Position numbers and translations under genes: made by a program
Origin: Pseudomonas guineae
GTDB lineage: Bacteria; Pseudomonadota; Gammaproteobacteria; Pseudomonadales; Pseudomonadaceae
Direction: 5' to 3'
Assembly: GCF_900113745.1 (NCBI RefSeq)
Contig: NZ_FOQL01000003.1
Location: 62,001-126,000, forward strand
DNA: 64,000 bases
The notes under the pieces: generated by a model
Database searches by the model: none
Told to the model about the DNA's origin: nothing
What the model saw: the letters and a program-made list of their open reading frames with translations, nothing else
Shown: positions 11,286-21,769 of the stretch, one piece after another
Numbering within the stretch: position 1 is the first letter of the stretch
Layout of the letters: each line of letters begins with the position of its first letter

Positions 11286-12199
11286 AGCGCCGGCACCTCA
11301 CGCAGCAGCCACTGCACCAAACTGCCAGCCCCATGCCCGGCCGGGTCAGCACGCTCACGCAGGCGATGCCCCACCACCGAGGGCAACACGGCCTGCACGT
11401 CTTCCGGAATTACATAATCACGCCCCGCCAAGAAAGCCCAAGCACGCGCCGCCGCTAGCAGTGCCAGGCTGGCGCGTGGCGACAAGCCCCAAGCGAACTG
11501 CGGCTGTGTGCGGGTGGCATCAACTAAGCGCAACACATAATTAACCAAGGCATCGCTGGCGCGTACTTTCGGCACTTCAGCCTGAATCAGCGCCAATTCA
11601 GCGTGATCCAGCAGCGCGGGCAAAGTGGGCAGCAAAGAGCGCCGCGACTCACCCAGCAGCAGTGCTTTTTCCGCCGCCTTACCGGGGTAGCCCAGCGACA
11701 GGCGCATTAGGAAGCGGTCTAGCTGCGATTCGGGCAAAGCGAAGGTACCGCCCTGGCTCACCGGGTTTTGCGTGGCAATCACAAAGAAAGGTTCGGGCAA
11801 GGGCCGGGTCGCACCTTCGATAGTCACCTGGCCTTCCTCCATGGCTTCGAGCAGCGCGCTCTGGCTTTTCGGCGTGGCGCGGTTGATCTCATCGGCCAGC
11901 ACCAGTTCGGCGAAGATCGGCCCGGGATGAAAGACGAACTGCCCAGTGTCCTTGTCGAACACCGAGGTGCCAAGAATATCGCCGGGTAATAAGTCGGAGG
12001 TGAACTGGATGCGCTGAAAACTCAGCCCCAGCACCTTGGCCAGGGCGTGGCTAAGAGTGGTTTTGCCCATGCCGGGCAAGTCCTCGATCAACAGATGGCC
12101 CTGGGCTAACAGACAGGTCAAGGCCAGACGCACCTGCGGCTCCTTGCCTAAGAGCACGTGATTGACCGTCTGCAGCACAGTTTCCAGTTTAGCGCGCAT
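11282..12199 (-). CDS. MoxR family AAA+ ATPase
   Basis: AAA+ ATPase of the MoxR group, proposed to act as a chaperone for assembly or activation of neighbouring DUF58/transglutaminase proteins. About 305 residues: Walker A GMGKTT at 43-48, Walker B with LVLADEINRATPKSQSALLE, sensor 1 near ATQNPVSQGG, and a C-terminal lid domain. I chose the ATG at 12199 because AAGGAG stands 6 bases before it; a TTG 21 bases upstream would also be open. First gene of the operon, divergent from the P-type ATPase at 12366. Confidence 0.92.
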   Translation of the reverse strand: MRAKLETVLQTVNHVLLGKEPQVRLALTCLLAQGHLLIEDLPGMGKTTLSHALAKVLGLSFQRIQFTSDLLPGDILGTSVFDKDTGQFVFHPGPIFAELVLADEINRATPKSQSALLEAMEEGQVTIEGATRPLPEPFFVIATQNPVSQGGTFALPESQLDRFLMRLSLGYPGKAAEKALLLGESRRSLLPTLPALLDHAELALIQAEVPKVRASDALVNYVLRLVDATRTQPQFAWGLSPRASLALLAAARAWAFLAGRDYVIPEDVQAVLPSVVGHRLRERADPAGHGAGSLVQWLLREVPAL

Positions 12200-12365
12200 A
12201 AACCACTCCTTTAAGACCAACGGCGATGCTACTGCGTGGCGCTGTTACGGCATAGCGCCTGGAAACCTTTACTGACGAACTTGTGCGCCATTCAATTGAT
12301 CTAGGCCAGCGCCTAGCCTCATGAAGGTGGCTAAGCTGAAGCTCCGAACAGCACTGGAGCCCATC

Positions 12366-15056
12366 ATGCAAGCATCACCTGGCCACAGTTGGCACGCTCA
12401 GTCGGCGCAGCAAAGCCTGGACCACCTCAGCAGCAGCGCTCAGGGCCTAAATGCTGATGATGCGGCGCAACGCCTTATTCAATATGGGCCCAACCTGCTG
12501 CCGCAACAGCAAGTCACCGGGCCGATAAAACGCTTTGCCCTGCAGTTCCACAACCTGCTGATCTACGTATTGCTCGGTGCCTGCCTACTTACCCTGCTGC
12601 TGGGTGAATGGCTCGACAGTGCGGTGATCTTTGCCGTGGTGCTGATCAATGCCGTGGTCGGCTTTATCCAGGAAGGTAAAGCGCAACACGCCATGCTGGC
12701 GATTCAGCAGATGCTTAGCCTGGAAAGCCGGGTGCGCCGAAATGGCCAGGTGCACAGCATTGCCGCCGAACAGTTGGTGCCCGGCGACTGGGTGCTGCTG
12801 GAGGCGGGTGACCGCGTACCCGCCGATTTGCGCCTACAGGAAACCCGCGACCTGCGTATTGATGAAGCCGCACTGACGGGCGAATCGTTACCCGTGGATA
12901 AACATCACGGCGCCGTTGATGTGGCTGCCAGCCTTGCCGATCGTCGCTGTATGGCCTACTCAGGCACTCTGATAAGTGCCGGTAGCGCCGCTGGCGTGGT
13001 GGTGGCGACGGCCAAGCAAACCGAGCTGGGCAAGATCAGTCACATGCTAGAAAGCGTGGTCAGCCTGCAGACGCCGCTGCTGGTCGACATGACTAAATTT
13101 GCCCGCCATCTGACCTTGGCCATTATCGTTTTGGCGGTGCTGACTTTTGTCTTCGGCGTACTGCTGCGTGGTTACAGTGTCGACGCCATGCTGCTGGCAG
13201 CTGTCAGCCTGGCGGTAGCGGCTATTCCGGAAGGCCTGCCGGCGGTACTGACGATTATTCTTGCCCTGGGCGTGCAGCGCATGGCTAAGCGCCGCGCGAT
13301 CATTCGCCGCTTACCCGCAGTGGAGAGCCTGGGTGCGGTCACGGTGATCTGCTCGGATAAAACCGGCACGCTGACGCGCAACGAGATGACTGTGCAGCAA
13401 GTGTTTACCGCCGCCCACCGTTACAGCGTCGAGGGCGTTGGCTATGCCCCCCAGGGCAGCATTCACTGCGATGACGGCCAGCTATGCCAACTTGACGCCG
13501 CCGATGACCTACGCGAACTGGCCCGTGCCGGCCTGCTGGCCAATAACGCCAGCCTGCGCAGCAGCGAGAATGGCTGGAGCATCACCGGTGACCCAACCGA
13601 GGCCGCCCTGTTAACTCTGGCAGGTAAAGCCGGGCTGGAGTTGGAGCATGAGGCACGTAACCTACCGCAGGTCGATACCATCCCCTTCAGCTCAGAACAG
13701 CGCTGCACCGCCAGCCTGCATCATGACCACGCCAGTCATGGGCTGATTTATATGATCGGCGCGCCTGAACGCCTGCTCGCCGCCTGTAACCGCCAATGGC
13801 GTGACGGCCATCCCGAACCGCTCGACCTGAGGCACTGGCATCAGGCCTTGGACAGCGGCGCTCGCCAAGGATTGCGTATGCTCGGCATGGCCATTCGACC
13901 GCTTAACGCGCCGCAGCAAACGCTCGACTATCAGGATCTAAATGGCGATTACGTGCTGCTCGGCCTGGTCGGCATGCTTGATCCACCTCGTCAGGAAGCC
14001 ATAACCGCGATCGCTGAATGCCACAGAGCCGGTATCGCTGTGAAAATGATCACTGGCGACCATGCCGGCACCGCCAGCGCCATCGCGCAACGCCTTGGCC
14101 TGGGTGATGGTAAGCCCTTGACCGGCGCCGACCTCGATAGCCTCAGCGACTCACAACTGGATCAGTTACTGCCGACCACAAGCGTGTTTGCGCGAACCAG
14201 CCCGGCGCACAAACTACGTCTAGTCGAGCGGCTACAGGCCTGTGGTGCACGGGTGGCCATGACCGGCGACGGGGTCAACGACGCGCCCGCATTAAAACGC
14301 GCAGATATCGGCATCGCCATGGGCATCAAAGGCACTGAAGCGGCTAAGGAAGCCGCGCAGATGGTGCTGGCCGACGACAACTTCGCCTCCATCGCTCATG
14401 CGGTCGAGGAAGGTCGTACGGTCTACGACAACCTGAAAAAAACTATCTTATTTATCCTTCCCACCAATGGCGGCGAAGCACTGATTCTATTGGCCGCCAT
14501 TGCCTTGGGACTGACCTTACCGATCACCCCGCTACAGATTCTTTGGATCAACATGATCACCGCCGTAACCCTGGCACTGGCGCTGGCGTTTGAACCGGCA
14601 GAAGCCAATTTAATGCGCCGGCCGCCGCGCGATCCAAAGGTCAATTTACTCAGCCCACACCTGCTTTGGCGGGTGGTATTTATCGGTTTATTGATGACCC
14701 TGGCCAGCCTCGGCCTGTTTCTCTTTACCCAAACGCTAGGCTGGAGCCTGGACAGCAGCCGCACGCTGGCGGTCAACAGCGTAGTCGCCTGCGAAATTGG
14801 CTACCTGTTCAGCAGTCGTCGCCTTGAAGGGCGAGCCAACTTCGCCCTGCGCGATAACCCGATGGTCTGGTGCATGGTAGGCCTGCTTCTAAGTTTGCAA
14901 CTGCTGCTCACTTACTGGCCAGCCATGCAGCAGGTGTTTGCCACTGCCGCCCTACCAGCGCTCGCCTGGGGCTGGTGCCTGCTGGTGGCGCTAGGGGTGT
15001 GCGGCAGTGTCGAAGCGGAGAAATGGCTACTGCGCAGGCTTAAACGCATAGGTTAA
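12366..15056 (+). CDS. P-type cation-transporting ATPase, type II
   Basis: Ion pump with about 896 residues and the full P2-type layout. It has an N-terminal cation-ATPase domain, the actuator loop TGES (171-174), the M4 motif PEGLP, the phosphorylated Asp331 in [10 protein letters not shown], the hinge [17 protein letters not shown], and C-terminal helices including [25 protein letters not shown]. The PEGLP motif and long C-terminal membrane domain point to Ca2+, Na+ or K+ rather than heavy metals (no CPC). The substrate cannot be fixed further. The ATG at 12366 is preferred because GGAG lies 6 bases ahead; an in-frame ATG at 12321 lacks a ribosome site. Its stop overlaps that of the convergent flavin reductase gene. 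Confidence 0.93.
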   Translation: MQASPGHSWHAQSAQQSLDHLSSSAQGLNADDAAQRLIQYGPNLLPQQQVTGPIKRFALQFHNLLIYVLLGACLLTLLLGEWLDSAVIFAVVLINAVVGFIQEGKAQHAMLAIQQMLSLESRVRRNGQVHSIAAEQLVPGDWVLLEAGDRVPADLRLQETRDLRIDEAALTGESLPVDKHHGAVDVAASLADRRCMAYSGTLISAGSAAGVVVATAKQTELGKISHMLESVVSLQTPLLVDMTKFARHLTLAIIVLAVLTFVFGVLLRGYSVDAMLLAAVSLAVAAIPEGLPAVLTIILALGVQRMAKRRAIIRRLPAVESLGAVTVICSDKTGTLTRNEMTVQQVFTAAHRYSVEGVGYAPQGSIHCDDGQLCQLDAADDLRELARAGLLANNASLRSSENGWSITGDPTEAALLTLAGKAGLELEHEARNLPQVDTIPFSSEQRCTASLHHDHASHGLIYMIGAPERLLAACNRQWRDGHPEPLDLRHWHQALDSGARQGLRMLGMAIRPLNAPQQTLDYQDLNGDYVLLGLVGMLDPPRQEAITAIAECHRAGIAVKMITGDHAGTASAIAQRLGLGDGKPLTGADLDSLSDSQLDQLLPTTSVFARTSPAHKLRLVERLQACGARVAMTGDGVNDAPALKRADIGIAMGIKGTEAAKEAAQMVLADDNFASIAHAVEEGRTVYDNLKKTILFILPTNGGEALILLAAIALGLTLPITPLQILWINMITAVTLALALAFEPAEANLMRRPPRDPKVNLLSPHLLWRVVFIGLLMTLASLGLFLFTQTLGWSLDSSRTLAVNSVVACEIGYLFSSRRLEGRANFALRDNPMVWCMVGLLLSLQLLLTYWPAMQQVFATAALPALAWGWCLLVALGVCGSVEAEKWLLRRLKRIG

Positions 15057-15658
15057 GGCCGCTGTAGATCAAAACGTTCGGTGGTGCGGGTATAAGCTGC
15101 GCCACCGAGACGACCAACCACGTCGAGCTTGCTGGCATCAATGCGGCCCTGTTCGTTGAGCACGCGCTTATCGATATGCGCCACCAATACTTCGGCAAAC
15201 AGCAGGTGGCAGTTGGGCATCGTGGCTGGATAAGGCATGGCGTCTACCAGCCGGCACTCGAACGCCACCGCCGCCGCCGCTACCCGCGGCGGTTTAACCT
15301 GCACCGATGGCAGGCTGGCGATGCCACAGTGTTCGAATTCGCTGATGCCGTACGGTAAGACCGCCGCGCTGGCGTTCATGGCCTCGGCCTGCTCGAAAGA
15401 CACCAACTGAATCACCAATTCGCCGCTGGCCTGCACATTCAGCAGAGTATCTTTCAGGCTGCCATCACCACGGTGATTGACGTTGATCAGCAGGGTCGCT
15501 GGGTCATCGCTGATCACCGTAAAAAAGCTGAACGGCGCCAGGTTACTGTTTCCGTCTGTCGATAGGCTGGAGACCCAGGCAATCGGCCGCGGCGTGATGG
15601 TCGAGGCTAACCAGCGGTAACGTTCAAGCGGCTCAAGGGTGCTGAAGTCCAGTTGCAT
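15053..15658 (-). CDS. Flavin reductase-like FMN-binding protein
   Basis: Member of the flavin reductase-like (DIM6/NTAB) family; 201 residues. The FMN-binding split-barrel motifs are visible: ITPRPIAWVSSLSTDGNSNLAPFSFFTVISDDPATLLINV near the N-terminus and PNCHLLFAEVLVAHI further on. Such proteins bind FMN and either reduce flavin for a partner monooxygenase or act on unknown substrates. No monooxygenase is adjacent. Its ATG overlaps the stop of the upstream lipoprotein gene (TAATG), so the two are translationally coupled. Confidence 0.86.
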   Translation of the reverse strand: MQLDFSTLEPLERYRWLASTITPRPIAWVSSLSTDGNSNLAPFSFFTVISDDPATLLINVNHRGDGSLKDTLLNVQASGELVIQLVSFEQAEAMNASAAVLPYGISEFEHCGIASLPSVQVKPPRVAAAAVAFECRLVDAMPYPATMPNCHLLFAEVLVAHIDKRVLNEQGRIDASKLDVVGRLGGAAYTRTTERFDLQRP

Positions 15659-15936
15659 TAACGCCCCGCTCGCGATTCACGAATATAGAAGCGCGCCCGT
15701 TCGGACTTCGCCGTACAACCTTTATAGGCTTCAAATTGCTGCTGCGTTTTCGCCGCGGTCAGCAGCGACAAGGCTTTGGAATAACTCACGGTGCCAGCAA
15801 ATCCCTCGGCCTTGGCCAAGTCCATTTCACGCCAAGCGGCATCCAACTGGTTGGCACAGCTGTCGCGATAAGCAGTTTTTCCGGCGCAACCACTGAGCAC
15901 CAGCAACATCATAGGCAACACGATCCACAGTTTCAT
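15658..15936 (-). CDS. Small predicted lipoprotein
   Basis: A 92-residue protein with a lipobox LSGC ending at Cys17, so it should be lipid-anchored. Asp is not at position +2 (Ala follows Cys), which favours outer-membrane sorting. The mature part is helical and carries two further Cys residues (in RDSCANQ and KGCTAKS) that could form a disulfide. A SYSKALSLLTAAKTQQQFE stretch resembles the tetratricopeptide-like or DUF4398-like helices of small envelope lipoproteins. I do not recognise a named family. First gene of a two-gene unit with the flavin reductase. Confidence 0.75.
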   Translation of the reverse strand: MKLWIVLPMMLLVLSGCAGKTAYRDSCANQLDAAWREMDLAKAEGFAGTVSYSKALSLLTAAKTQQQFEAYKGCTAKSERARFYIRESRAGR

Positions 15937-16167
15937 CAGGTAACTCCAGAAGAGAGACGTACATTGCTTGCGTATCAGGACGTTTTGTCACACCTGATCG
16001 CCACGCATCAACACAGCCTTTAAGACGCACGAAACAGATAAAAGTGCCCACAGCCCAGTCAACATCGCACTCAAACACGCATGCTGAGGATACTAGCAAA
16101 TCGCGCCTTGGCGGCGCGCTTTGCCGCGCGTATGTTCGCTGCATAAACCGTTACGAGGGACCTACCA

Positions 16168-17193
16168 ATGAGTAAGCGCATTGCGCTGGTATTAGGCTCC
16201 GGTGGCGCGCGTGGGTATGCGCACATTGGTGTAATTGAAGAACTGGAAGCACGCGGCTATGAAATTGCCTGCATTGCCGGCTGCTCCATGGGCGCGGTGG
16301 TCGGCGGAATCTACGCTGCCGGTAAACTCAAGGAATACCGTGAGTGGACCCAAAGCCTGGATTATCTGGATGTATTGCGCCTGCTCGATGTGAGTTTTAG
16401 TCTCGGCGCGATTCGCGGCGAGAAAGTCTTCGGCAAGATTCGTGAAATGGTCGGCGAGATCGACATCGAAAACCTGCGTATCCCTTTTACTGCAGTGGCC
16501 ACCGACCTCACCAACCAACAGGAAATCTGGTTTCAAGAAGGCTGCCTGCATCAGGCCATGCGCGCTTCGGCGGCCATTCCCAGCCTGTTCACCCCAGTGG
16601 TCCAAGGCAACCGTATGCTGGTCGATGGCAGCCTGCTCAACCCACTGCCCATCGTACCTGTGGTGTCCAGCCACTGCGATTTGATTGTCGCGGTCAATCT
16701 TAACTCGACCCACCAGCGGCACTACGAGCTGCCGATAATAGAGCGCACGCCCGCACTCAAAGGGCGTTTCGACCTGCTCATGAGCTCATTGGGATCGCAC
16801 CTGCCTTCGTTCAAACGTAAACATGGCGAAGACGACGAAATGCTCTTGCTGGAAGAGCGCGACAACAGCTTGCAACCTGAAGCCATCAATCCCTGGCAGC
16901 ATAACGCCCGCGGCAACATGGACAAGCCCGCCGCACCGAAATCAGCCAGTGGCTCGCGGGTAGCAGACCTCAGCGGCCCCGCTTCGTTGCTTGAGTTGAT
17001 TAACCAGAGCTTCGAGGTCATGCAAACCTCCTTGGCGCAGTACAAGATTGCCGGCTACCCGCCAGACATCCTGATCAACGTGCCCAAGCGCGTGTGTCGC
17101 TTCTTCGAGTTCTACAAGGCCCCGGAGCTGATCATGCTCGGCCGGCAGATCGCCAGCGATACCCTAGATAAATACGAGCGCGGCGAGCGCTAA
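16168..17193 (+). CDS. Patatin-like phospholipase (RssA-type)
   Basis: Serine phospholipase/acyl hydrolase of the patatin family; 341 residues, cytoplasmic (no signal peptide). The oxyanion-hole motif GSGGARG is at 10-16, the catalytic Ser40 lies in GCSMG and the dyad Asp153 in DGS. The N-terminal 250 residues are the patatin domain. The C-terminal part contains a variable Asp/Glu-rich insert and then a helical region ending PKRVCRFFEFYKAPELIMLGRQIA, seen in the YchK/RssA-like pseudomonad proteins. A GAGGG ribosome site supports the ATG at 16168. Single gene, divergent from the lipoprotein gene. Confidence 0.9.
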   Translation: MSKRIALVLGSGGARGYAHIGVIEELEARGYEIACIAGCSMGAVVGGIYAAGKLKEYREWTQSLDYLDVLRLLDVSFSLGAIRGEKVFGKIREMVGEIDIENLRIPFTAVATDLTNQQEIWFQEGCLHQAMRASAAIPSLFTPVVQGNRMLVDGSLLNPLPIVPVVSSHCDLIVAVNLNSTHQRHYELPIIERTPALKGRFDLLMSSLGSHLPSFKRKHGEDDEMLLLEERDNSLQPEAINPWQHNARGNMDKPAAPKSASGSRVADLSGPASLLELINQSFEVMQTSLAQYKIAGYPPDILINVPKRVCRFFEFYKAPELIMLGRQIASDTLDKYERGER

Positions 17194-17208
17194 GCCTTAA
17201 CAAACGAC

Positions 17209-17235
17209 CAGACGCCCTGTGTTTGAGGGTGTCTG
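17209..17235. terminator. Hairpin between convergent patatin and AI-2E genes
   Basis: A ten-base stem (one G-T wobble) with a 7-base loop, 16 bases after the patatin stop. There is no T-run on either side, so termination is plausible but not certain. Confidence 0.4.
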
Positions 17236-17264
17236 CTCGCATACCTGGGTGGCGCCAGTGAAAA

Positions 17265-18344
17265 TCAGCGCTGCGTCTTTTCAGCCGGCTCAGTGCTGCT
17301 GAGCATTATGCTGCCGACGGGCGTGCCAACCCAATCACTCAGCAGGCTGTAGGCCACCGCCAACAAGGTTGGGCCGAGAAACAGGCCCATAAAGCCAAAC
17401 GCCAGGATGCCGCCAAACACCCCGAGCAGCACCACGATCAACGGCAGGTTGCCGCCACGGCTGATCAGATAAGGCTTGAGGATGTTGTCGACCCCGCTGA
17501 TCACAAAAATGCCCCAGATCAGCAAGAAAATTCCCATGCCGACCTCTCCCTGCCAGAACAACCAAGCTACGGCAGGACCCCAGATCAATGGCGGCACCAT
17601 GATCAGGCTAAAACCGAAGGTCAAAACCCCCAGCACCAACGCGCCTGGTACACCCGCGATGGCAAAGCCTACCCACGCCAGAATGGCCTGCGCGGCCGCA
17701 GTGCCGATCACCCCGTTGACCACTCGCTGTACGGTACCAGCCACTAATTCCAAGTAGTGGTCGGCGCGCATACCAATCAAGCGTTTCAACAGACTTTGCG
17801 CAAACGCGGCCAAACGCGGCCCGTCGCGGTAGAAAAAGAACACCAGAATCAAGCTCAGGGCCAGCTCCAGCATACCGCTACCGATCTGCGCACTGCGCGC
17901 CAGTAGCCAATTACCCACCTGCCCCAGGTACGGGCGTACGGTCGCAAAAAACGCTGCACCTTGCTGGTCGATGGTCAGCCAGAAGCCCACCAGGCGCTCG
18001 CCCACCAGCGGTACGCCAGCCAGCCAAGCAGGAACTGGGGGTAATCCCTCGACCTGGAAACCCTTGAGCAAAGCGGTGAAATCCTTGATGTGATCCGCCA
18101 GGTTGAACCCGAGCATCACCAACGGCACTGCAACCACTACAGTCCAGACCAGGGTCAACAGCCCAGCCGCCAAGGACTGGCGCCCCCCGAGTAAGCGCGT
18201 CAGCACGCGCATCACCGGCCAACTGGCAAACGACAACACCGCGGCCCAAAACAGTGCCGACCAAAACGGTGCCAGCACCCACAGGCTGGCGCCTAATAAG
18301 AACAGAAGCAGTATCTGCACCAGCAGCCGATCGTTATTGGCCAT
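17265..18344 (-). CDS. AI-2E family transporter (PerM/YdiK type)
   Basis: Polytopic inner-membrane permease of the AI-2 exporter family (PF01594); 359 residues, the usual size. It has paired helices at the N-terminus (about 7-45), a helix at about 60-85, a periplasmic segment, and a C-terminal block of four or more helices. That block contains VPPLIWGPAVAWLFW and the conserved DNILKPYLISRGGNLPLIVVLLGVFGG region. Family members export autoinducer-2 or act as Na+/H+ antiporters or general permeases, so the substrate is open. A GGGAG ribosome site supports the ATG at 18344. A terminator separates it from the upstream DUF4892 gene. Confidence 0.9.
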   Translation of the reverse strand: MANNDRLLVQILLLFLLGASLWVLAPFWSALFWAAVLSFASWPVMRVLTRLLGGRQSLAAGLLTLVWTVVVAVPLVMLGFNLADHIKDFTALLKGFQVEGLPPVPAWLAGVPLVGERLVGFWLTIDQQGAAFFATVRPYLGQVGNWLLARSAQIGSGMLELALSLILVFFFYRDGPRLAAFAQSLLKRLIGMRADHYLELVAGTVQRVVNGVIGTAAAQAILAWVGFAIAGVPGALVLGVLTFGFSLIMVPPLIWGPAVAWLFWQGEVGMGIFLLIWGIFVISGVDNILKPYLISRGGNLPLIVVLLGVFGGILAFGFMGLFLGPTLLAVAYSLLSDWVGTPVGSIMLSSTEPAEKTQR

Positions 18345-18365
18345 TCACCCAGCTCCCTGCACAAC

Positions 18366-18395
18366 AAAAAAGGCTCTGCCATAAGGGGCAGAGCC
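18366..18395 (-). terminator. Rho-independent terminator after the DUF4892 gene
   Basis: Reading on the minus strand, GGCTCTGCC pairs with GGCAGAGCC across a 6-base loop and is followed at once by TTTTTT. A textbook intrinsic terminator for the DUF4892/GST unit. Confidence 0.88.
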
Positions 18396-18434
18396 GGAGG
18401 AATTTATAACGACAAGAGTAACGCCGCTGAATGA

Positions 18435-19247
18435 CTAGCGCAGCACGTTGAGTTGCACGCCGCTGACATCTGGTTCACCCAGCTCCAGGCGGCTGGCACG
18501 CACGCGCTGTGCAACTAGCGCCTCACGCCAAGCTTCAGCCTGCGCACCACTGATGCTGACCCGTAAGGTGCTGTCGAGGCGCAGGCTACCCGCTAGCAGT
18601 TCAGCCCAGGCAGCGCTGGGTTCGACCTGCTTGGCCAGGCGCAGTTCACCGGTACTTTTTAGCTGGCGCTGCAAGGTGGCCGGTGTTGGTAACACCTCAC
18701 CCAGCGCTGCATTGGCCGTGAGTAATTCGGCATGCAGGTAGGCACGTTTGTTACCGCGGGTAATGCTGTACAACGCCACCAAGCTGTCGTGGCGCGGTTC
18801 AGCCAGACGCATCAACGCATAGGTTTGCTCGTCATCAGCGCCCGTCAGCCTGGTATTGTCGAATACCGCGTTCGCCCACAAGCTACTTGAGCCGCACTCA
18901 CGACCCACGCACCAGTACAGCAGTTCGGCATCTTGCGCTTGCAGTGCGGTACGGGCGTTGGCGAACACCTCATTGGCCGAGTGGGTACTCGGTAACTCAT
19001 AGGTCACGGTAGTTAGCTGGCCTTTAACGGCGACTTCTCGCTCGTACCGCAAGGTGCCACTGATGCGCCGTATCGACCCTTGCGGGTAAGTGCGTTCCTG
19101 CTCGGCAACATCCTTGAAGCTGACAATTTTGCTCCCAGCAAAACGCGGCAGCACGTCAAGGTCGTGACTGCCAGGCACCTCTGCGCCCGCAACAGCGCTG
19201 GCCAGCAGCAGGCTCAGACCGAGGCAATAACCATTAAACCGGCTCAT
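18435..19247 (-). CDS. DUF4892 domain periplasmic protein
   Basis: A 270-residue exported protein. The signal peptide spans about 1-22 (cleavage near VAGA-EVPG). The rest matches the DUF4892 family, known in Pseudomonas beside the GST and hydrolase genes found here. The N-terminal domain has [20 protein letters not shown]; the middle [24 protein letters not shown] has two close Cys residues (CVGREC) that could form a disulfide. The C-terminal third resembles an OmpA-like or peptide-binding fold ([15 protein letters not shown]). Function unknown. Its ATG overlaps the GST stop by 4 bases. Confidence 0.82.
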   Translation of the reverse strand: MSRFNGYCLGLSLLLASAVAGAEVPGSHDLDVLPRFAGSKIVSFKDVAEQERTYPQGSIRRISGTLRYEREVAVKGQLTTVTYELPSTHSANEVFANARTALQAQDAELLYWCVGRECGSSSLWANAVFDNTRLTGADDEQTYALMRLAEPRHDSLVALYSITRGNKRAYLHAELLTANAALGEVLPTPATLQRQLKSTGELRLAKQVEPSAAWAELLAGSLRLDSTLRVSISGAQAEAWREALVAQRVRASRLELGEPDVSGVQLNVLR

Positions 19248-19906
19248 TTGATCAACATCGACTGGGCGGCTTTGACGATTTTCTCGCCGTCTTCTTCGCG
19301 CTGCGGCACTAACAGGCCACGCTGCACCGCTGGGCGTGCAGCCAGCTCATTCATCCAGCGCTGCAGATGCTCCAGCCCGTCGACCGAAACACCGGACCAC
19401 TCATGAATACGCACCCAAGGATAGGTGGCGATATCAGCGATGCTGTAGTCATCGGCCAGGTACTGCGCTTCGCCTAGGCGCGTGTCGAGCACCTCATAAA
19501 GGCGCCGGGTTTCATGTTGATAGCGGTCGATGGGGCCTTGTAGCTTTTCCGGAAAGTAGCGAAAGAACACATTGGCCTGCCCCTGCATCGGACCGACGCC
19601 GCCCATTTGCAACATCAGCCACTGGATCACCCGTGAACGCGCTTTGGCATCGCTGGGCAGCAGTCGCCCGGTTTTCTCGGCCAGGTACATCAGAATCGCA
19701 CCGGATTCGAACACTGCGAAATCATCGTTATCGCGGTCAACAATCGCCGGGATACGACCATTGGGGTTGATCTTGAGAAAGGCCGCGGCCTTCTGTTCTT
19801 GCTTGTCGAAACTCAATGCCTGCACGTTGTAAGGCAACTGCAACTCTTCCAGTGCGATGGACACTTTATGGCCGTTGGGGGTGGCGGCGGTATACAGGTC
19901 GATCAT
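19244..19906 (-). CDS. Glutathione S-transferase (YfcG/Ure2p-like)
   Basis: Cytoplasmic GST of 220 residues. The N-terminal thioredoxin-like domain (about 1-82) contains [30 protein letters not shown] and [13 protein letters not shown], the glutathione-binding features. The Asn-Gly-His-Lys motif in place of a catalytic Ser/Tyr is the YfcG/YghU pattern, whose members reduce disulfides using two glutathiones. The C-terminal helical domain ends at about residue 200. Translationally coupled to the DUF4892 gene. Substrate unknown. Confidence 0.9.
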   Translation of the reverse strand: MIDLYTAATPNGHKVSIALEELQLPYNVQALSFDKQEQKAAAFLKINPNGRIPAIVDRDNDDFAVFESGAILMYLAEKTGRLLPSDAKARSRVIQWLMLQMGGVGPMQGQANVFFRYFPEKLQGPIDRYQHETRRLYEVLDTRLGEAQYLADDYSIADIATYPWVRIHEWSGVSVDGLEHLQRWMNELAARPAVQRGLLVPQREEDGEKIVKAAQSMLIK

Positions 19907-19955
19907 GCGAATCTCCGTGGCTATCGCAACACCTTCCCCAGTTACCTAGATCAAG

Positions 19956-20819
19956 TCAAGGCGCACCCAGGAAAGCTTTGAAACAGTCTGCTACCAGCAT
20001 TGCGCCTTGGTCGTCATCCAAGTGCAAATGATGCCCGCCGGGCAACTGCACCGCCTCAATAGCCAAGCCCTCGAGCAATTGGCTAATGCTCGACTGCGCC
20101 AGCAGCATGCCTTGTTGCGCCAGTAGCAGTTTGGTCGGGCATTGCAAGCCACCTACAAACGCTAACGCGTGGGCATGGGTCAGGCGTAGTGGCGACGGCA
20201 GGGTCAAGCTGCTGTCGGTGCGCCAGGTGTAGCCACCCGGCACCGGCATCAGGCCACGCTGAGCAAGCAACTCGGCGGCCTCACGGCTGACCGCGCCAAC
20301 GCCGCGCATGCGTGCTTCAACCGCACGAGAAAACTCGGCGTATACCGGTTTACTCTTATCTGCCAGAGCCAGCTGCGCCTTGAGCGCTTCACCGAGTTTC
20401 TGCGGTGAGCTGTCGGCTTCACCGGTATAGGGAATCAGCCCATCAATTAACGCCAAGCGCTCTACACGCTCAGGCATGGCCGCTGCCAGCAACACCGAGA
20501 CAATCGCGCCCATGGAGTGCCCAAGCAGGGAAAAACGCTGCCAGCCGAACTGCTCGGCGACCTGCAATACATCGTGGGCATAATCCCAAATGGCATAACT
20601 GCTGCCGGGCGGACGGTGGTCGGAATGACCGTGCCCGGCGAAATCCAAAGCCACGATACGCAATCCTGGCAACAACGGAGCCAAGCGCGCGAAGCTGGCG
20701 GCATTATCCAACCAGCCGTGCAAGGCAATCACTGGCCTACCATCTTCTGGTCCGTAAACATGGGCGGCAAGCTCTATATGCGGCAGGCGCAGGCGCACCT
20801 CTTCAAAATTCAGGCTCAT
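19956..20819 (-). CDS. Alpha/beta hydrolase
   Basis: Alpha/beta-hydrolase of 287 residues. The oxyanion region is LHGWLDNAASFA, the nucleophile Ser102 lies in GHSMG and the likely His in GGHHLHLDD near the C-terminus. The ALIDGLIPYTGE stretch and the long cap resemble the serine hydrolase-like/esterase group. No signal peptide, so cytoplasmic. Its start overlaps the stop of the second hydrolase (20816-20819), so the two are made together. The substrate is unknown; the surrounding thioesterases and acyl-CoA synthetase suggest an acyl ester, but that is inference. Confidence 0.86.
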   Translation of the reverse strand: MSLNFEEVRLRLPHIELAAHVYGPEDGRPVIALHGWLDNAASFARLAPLLPGLRIVALDFAGHGHSDHRPPGSSYAIWDYAHDVLQVAEQFGWQRFSLLGHSMGAIVSVLLAAAMPERVERLALIDGLIPYTGEADSSPQKLGEALKAQLALADKSKPVYAEFSRAVEARMRGVGAVSREAAELLAQRGLMPVPGGYTWRTDSSLTLPSPLRLTHAHALAFVGGLQCPTKLLLAQQGMLLAQSSISQLLEGLAIEAVQLPGGHHLHLDDDQGAMLVADCFKAFLGAP

Positions 20820-21625
20820 GCAGTTTGCTCAGTTATGGGCTGACCGGACCAACGCTGGAAGAGTTTCTTCAGCAGGTCTGCGGTATCCTGCGGGCGCTCC
20901 AGAGGAAACATATGGCCACCCGGCAGCGTCAGGTATTCACCTTTCGGTACGCGCCGCACCAGATGGGTGTGGTGCGGCATCACCACCCGGCTGTGCCGAC
21001 CCCTGACCATGGCCAGCGGCACCTGCAGTTGCTGCGGACGCCCAGGGCTGGTATGCGGCACGCTGCGATAGATGCTGATTTCCGTGGCTGGATCAAAGCG
21101 CAGGCGCAGGTTGTTCGCGCTTACCTTCAAACCGTGCTCAACATAGGCATCCAGGCATTCCGGATCGAAGCGGCTGAACAAGTTTTTTGCGGCGAAATAG
21201 CCGCGCGCTTCGGCCAAGTCGACAAACTCCTCACGCCGGCCCAAGGTTCGCCCAGCCGGGGTGATGCGGTCGATAAAGCCAAAGCGCTTGGCGGCGCGAA
21301 TCACTATTTTGTCGGCCAGGGTCAGCACCGGTGAGTCGAGCATCACCACCCCACAATACAGATCAGGGCGCAGTAAAGCGGCGTGGTAATGCAACACCCC
21401 GCCCAGCGAATGGCCCACGCCCCATACCGGCTGCTGATTGGCTTCGAGGTGATGGATCAGCTCATCGACCAGGTTGCTCCAGTTATCATTCACCGGAAAA
21501 CGCGGATCGTGGCCATGCTGCTCAAGGTGCTGTACCCGGTAGTCAGGGGCTAGCGCGGCAAACAGCTTGCCATAGGTGGCCGAAGGAAAGCCGTTGGCAT
21601 GAGCGAAGAACACGTTTGGGGTCAT
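20816..21625 (-). CDS. Alpha/beta hydrolase
   Basis: Second alpha/beta-hydrolase (about 269 residues from the ATG at 21625). It opens with NVFFAHANGFPSATYGKLF, which replaces the usual HGxP by HANGFP, a feature of this Pseudomonas group. It has Ser73 in GHSLGG and a late His in LPGGHMFPLE. A further ATG at 21691 adds 22 residues with no ribosome site or homology I recognise; I prefer 21625 although its ribosome site is also poor. Coupled to the downstream hydrolase by a 4-base overlap. Confidence 0.84.
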   Translation of the reverse strand: MTPNVFFAHANGFPSATYGKLFAALAPDYRVQHLEQHGHDPRFPVNDNWSNLVDELIHHLEANQQPVWGVGHSLGGVLHYHAALLRPDLYCGVVMLDSPVLTLADKIVIRAAKRFGFIDRITPAGRTLGRREEFVDLAEARGYFAAKNLFSRFDPECLDAYVEHGLKVSANNLRLRFDPATEISIYRSVPHTSPGRPQQLQVPLAMVRGRHSRVVMPHHTHLVRRVPKGEYLTLPGGHMFPLERPQDTADLLKKLFQRWSGQPITEQTA

Positions 21626-21769
21626 GGCACATGGCTTATCTAAATAGTTGACTGAGATTGTCCTGCAGCACCGTCCCTGCAGCAACGACATAACGGCCAG
21701 TGAATGATGGCACTGCAGCCAAACCTAATGAGAGCCCGTCAGCCTCAGCAGCACTGACGGAGTGTGTCC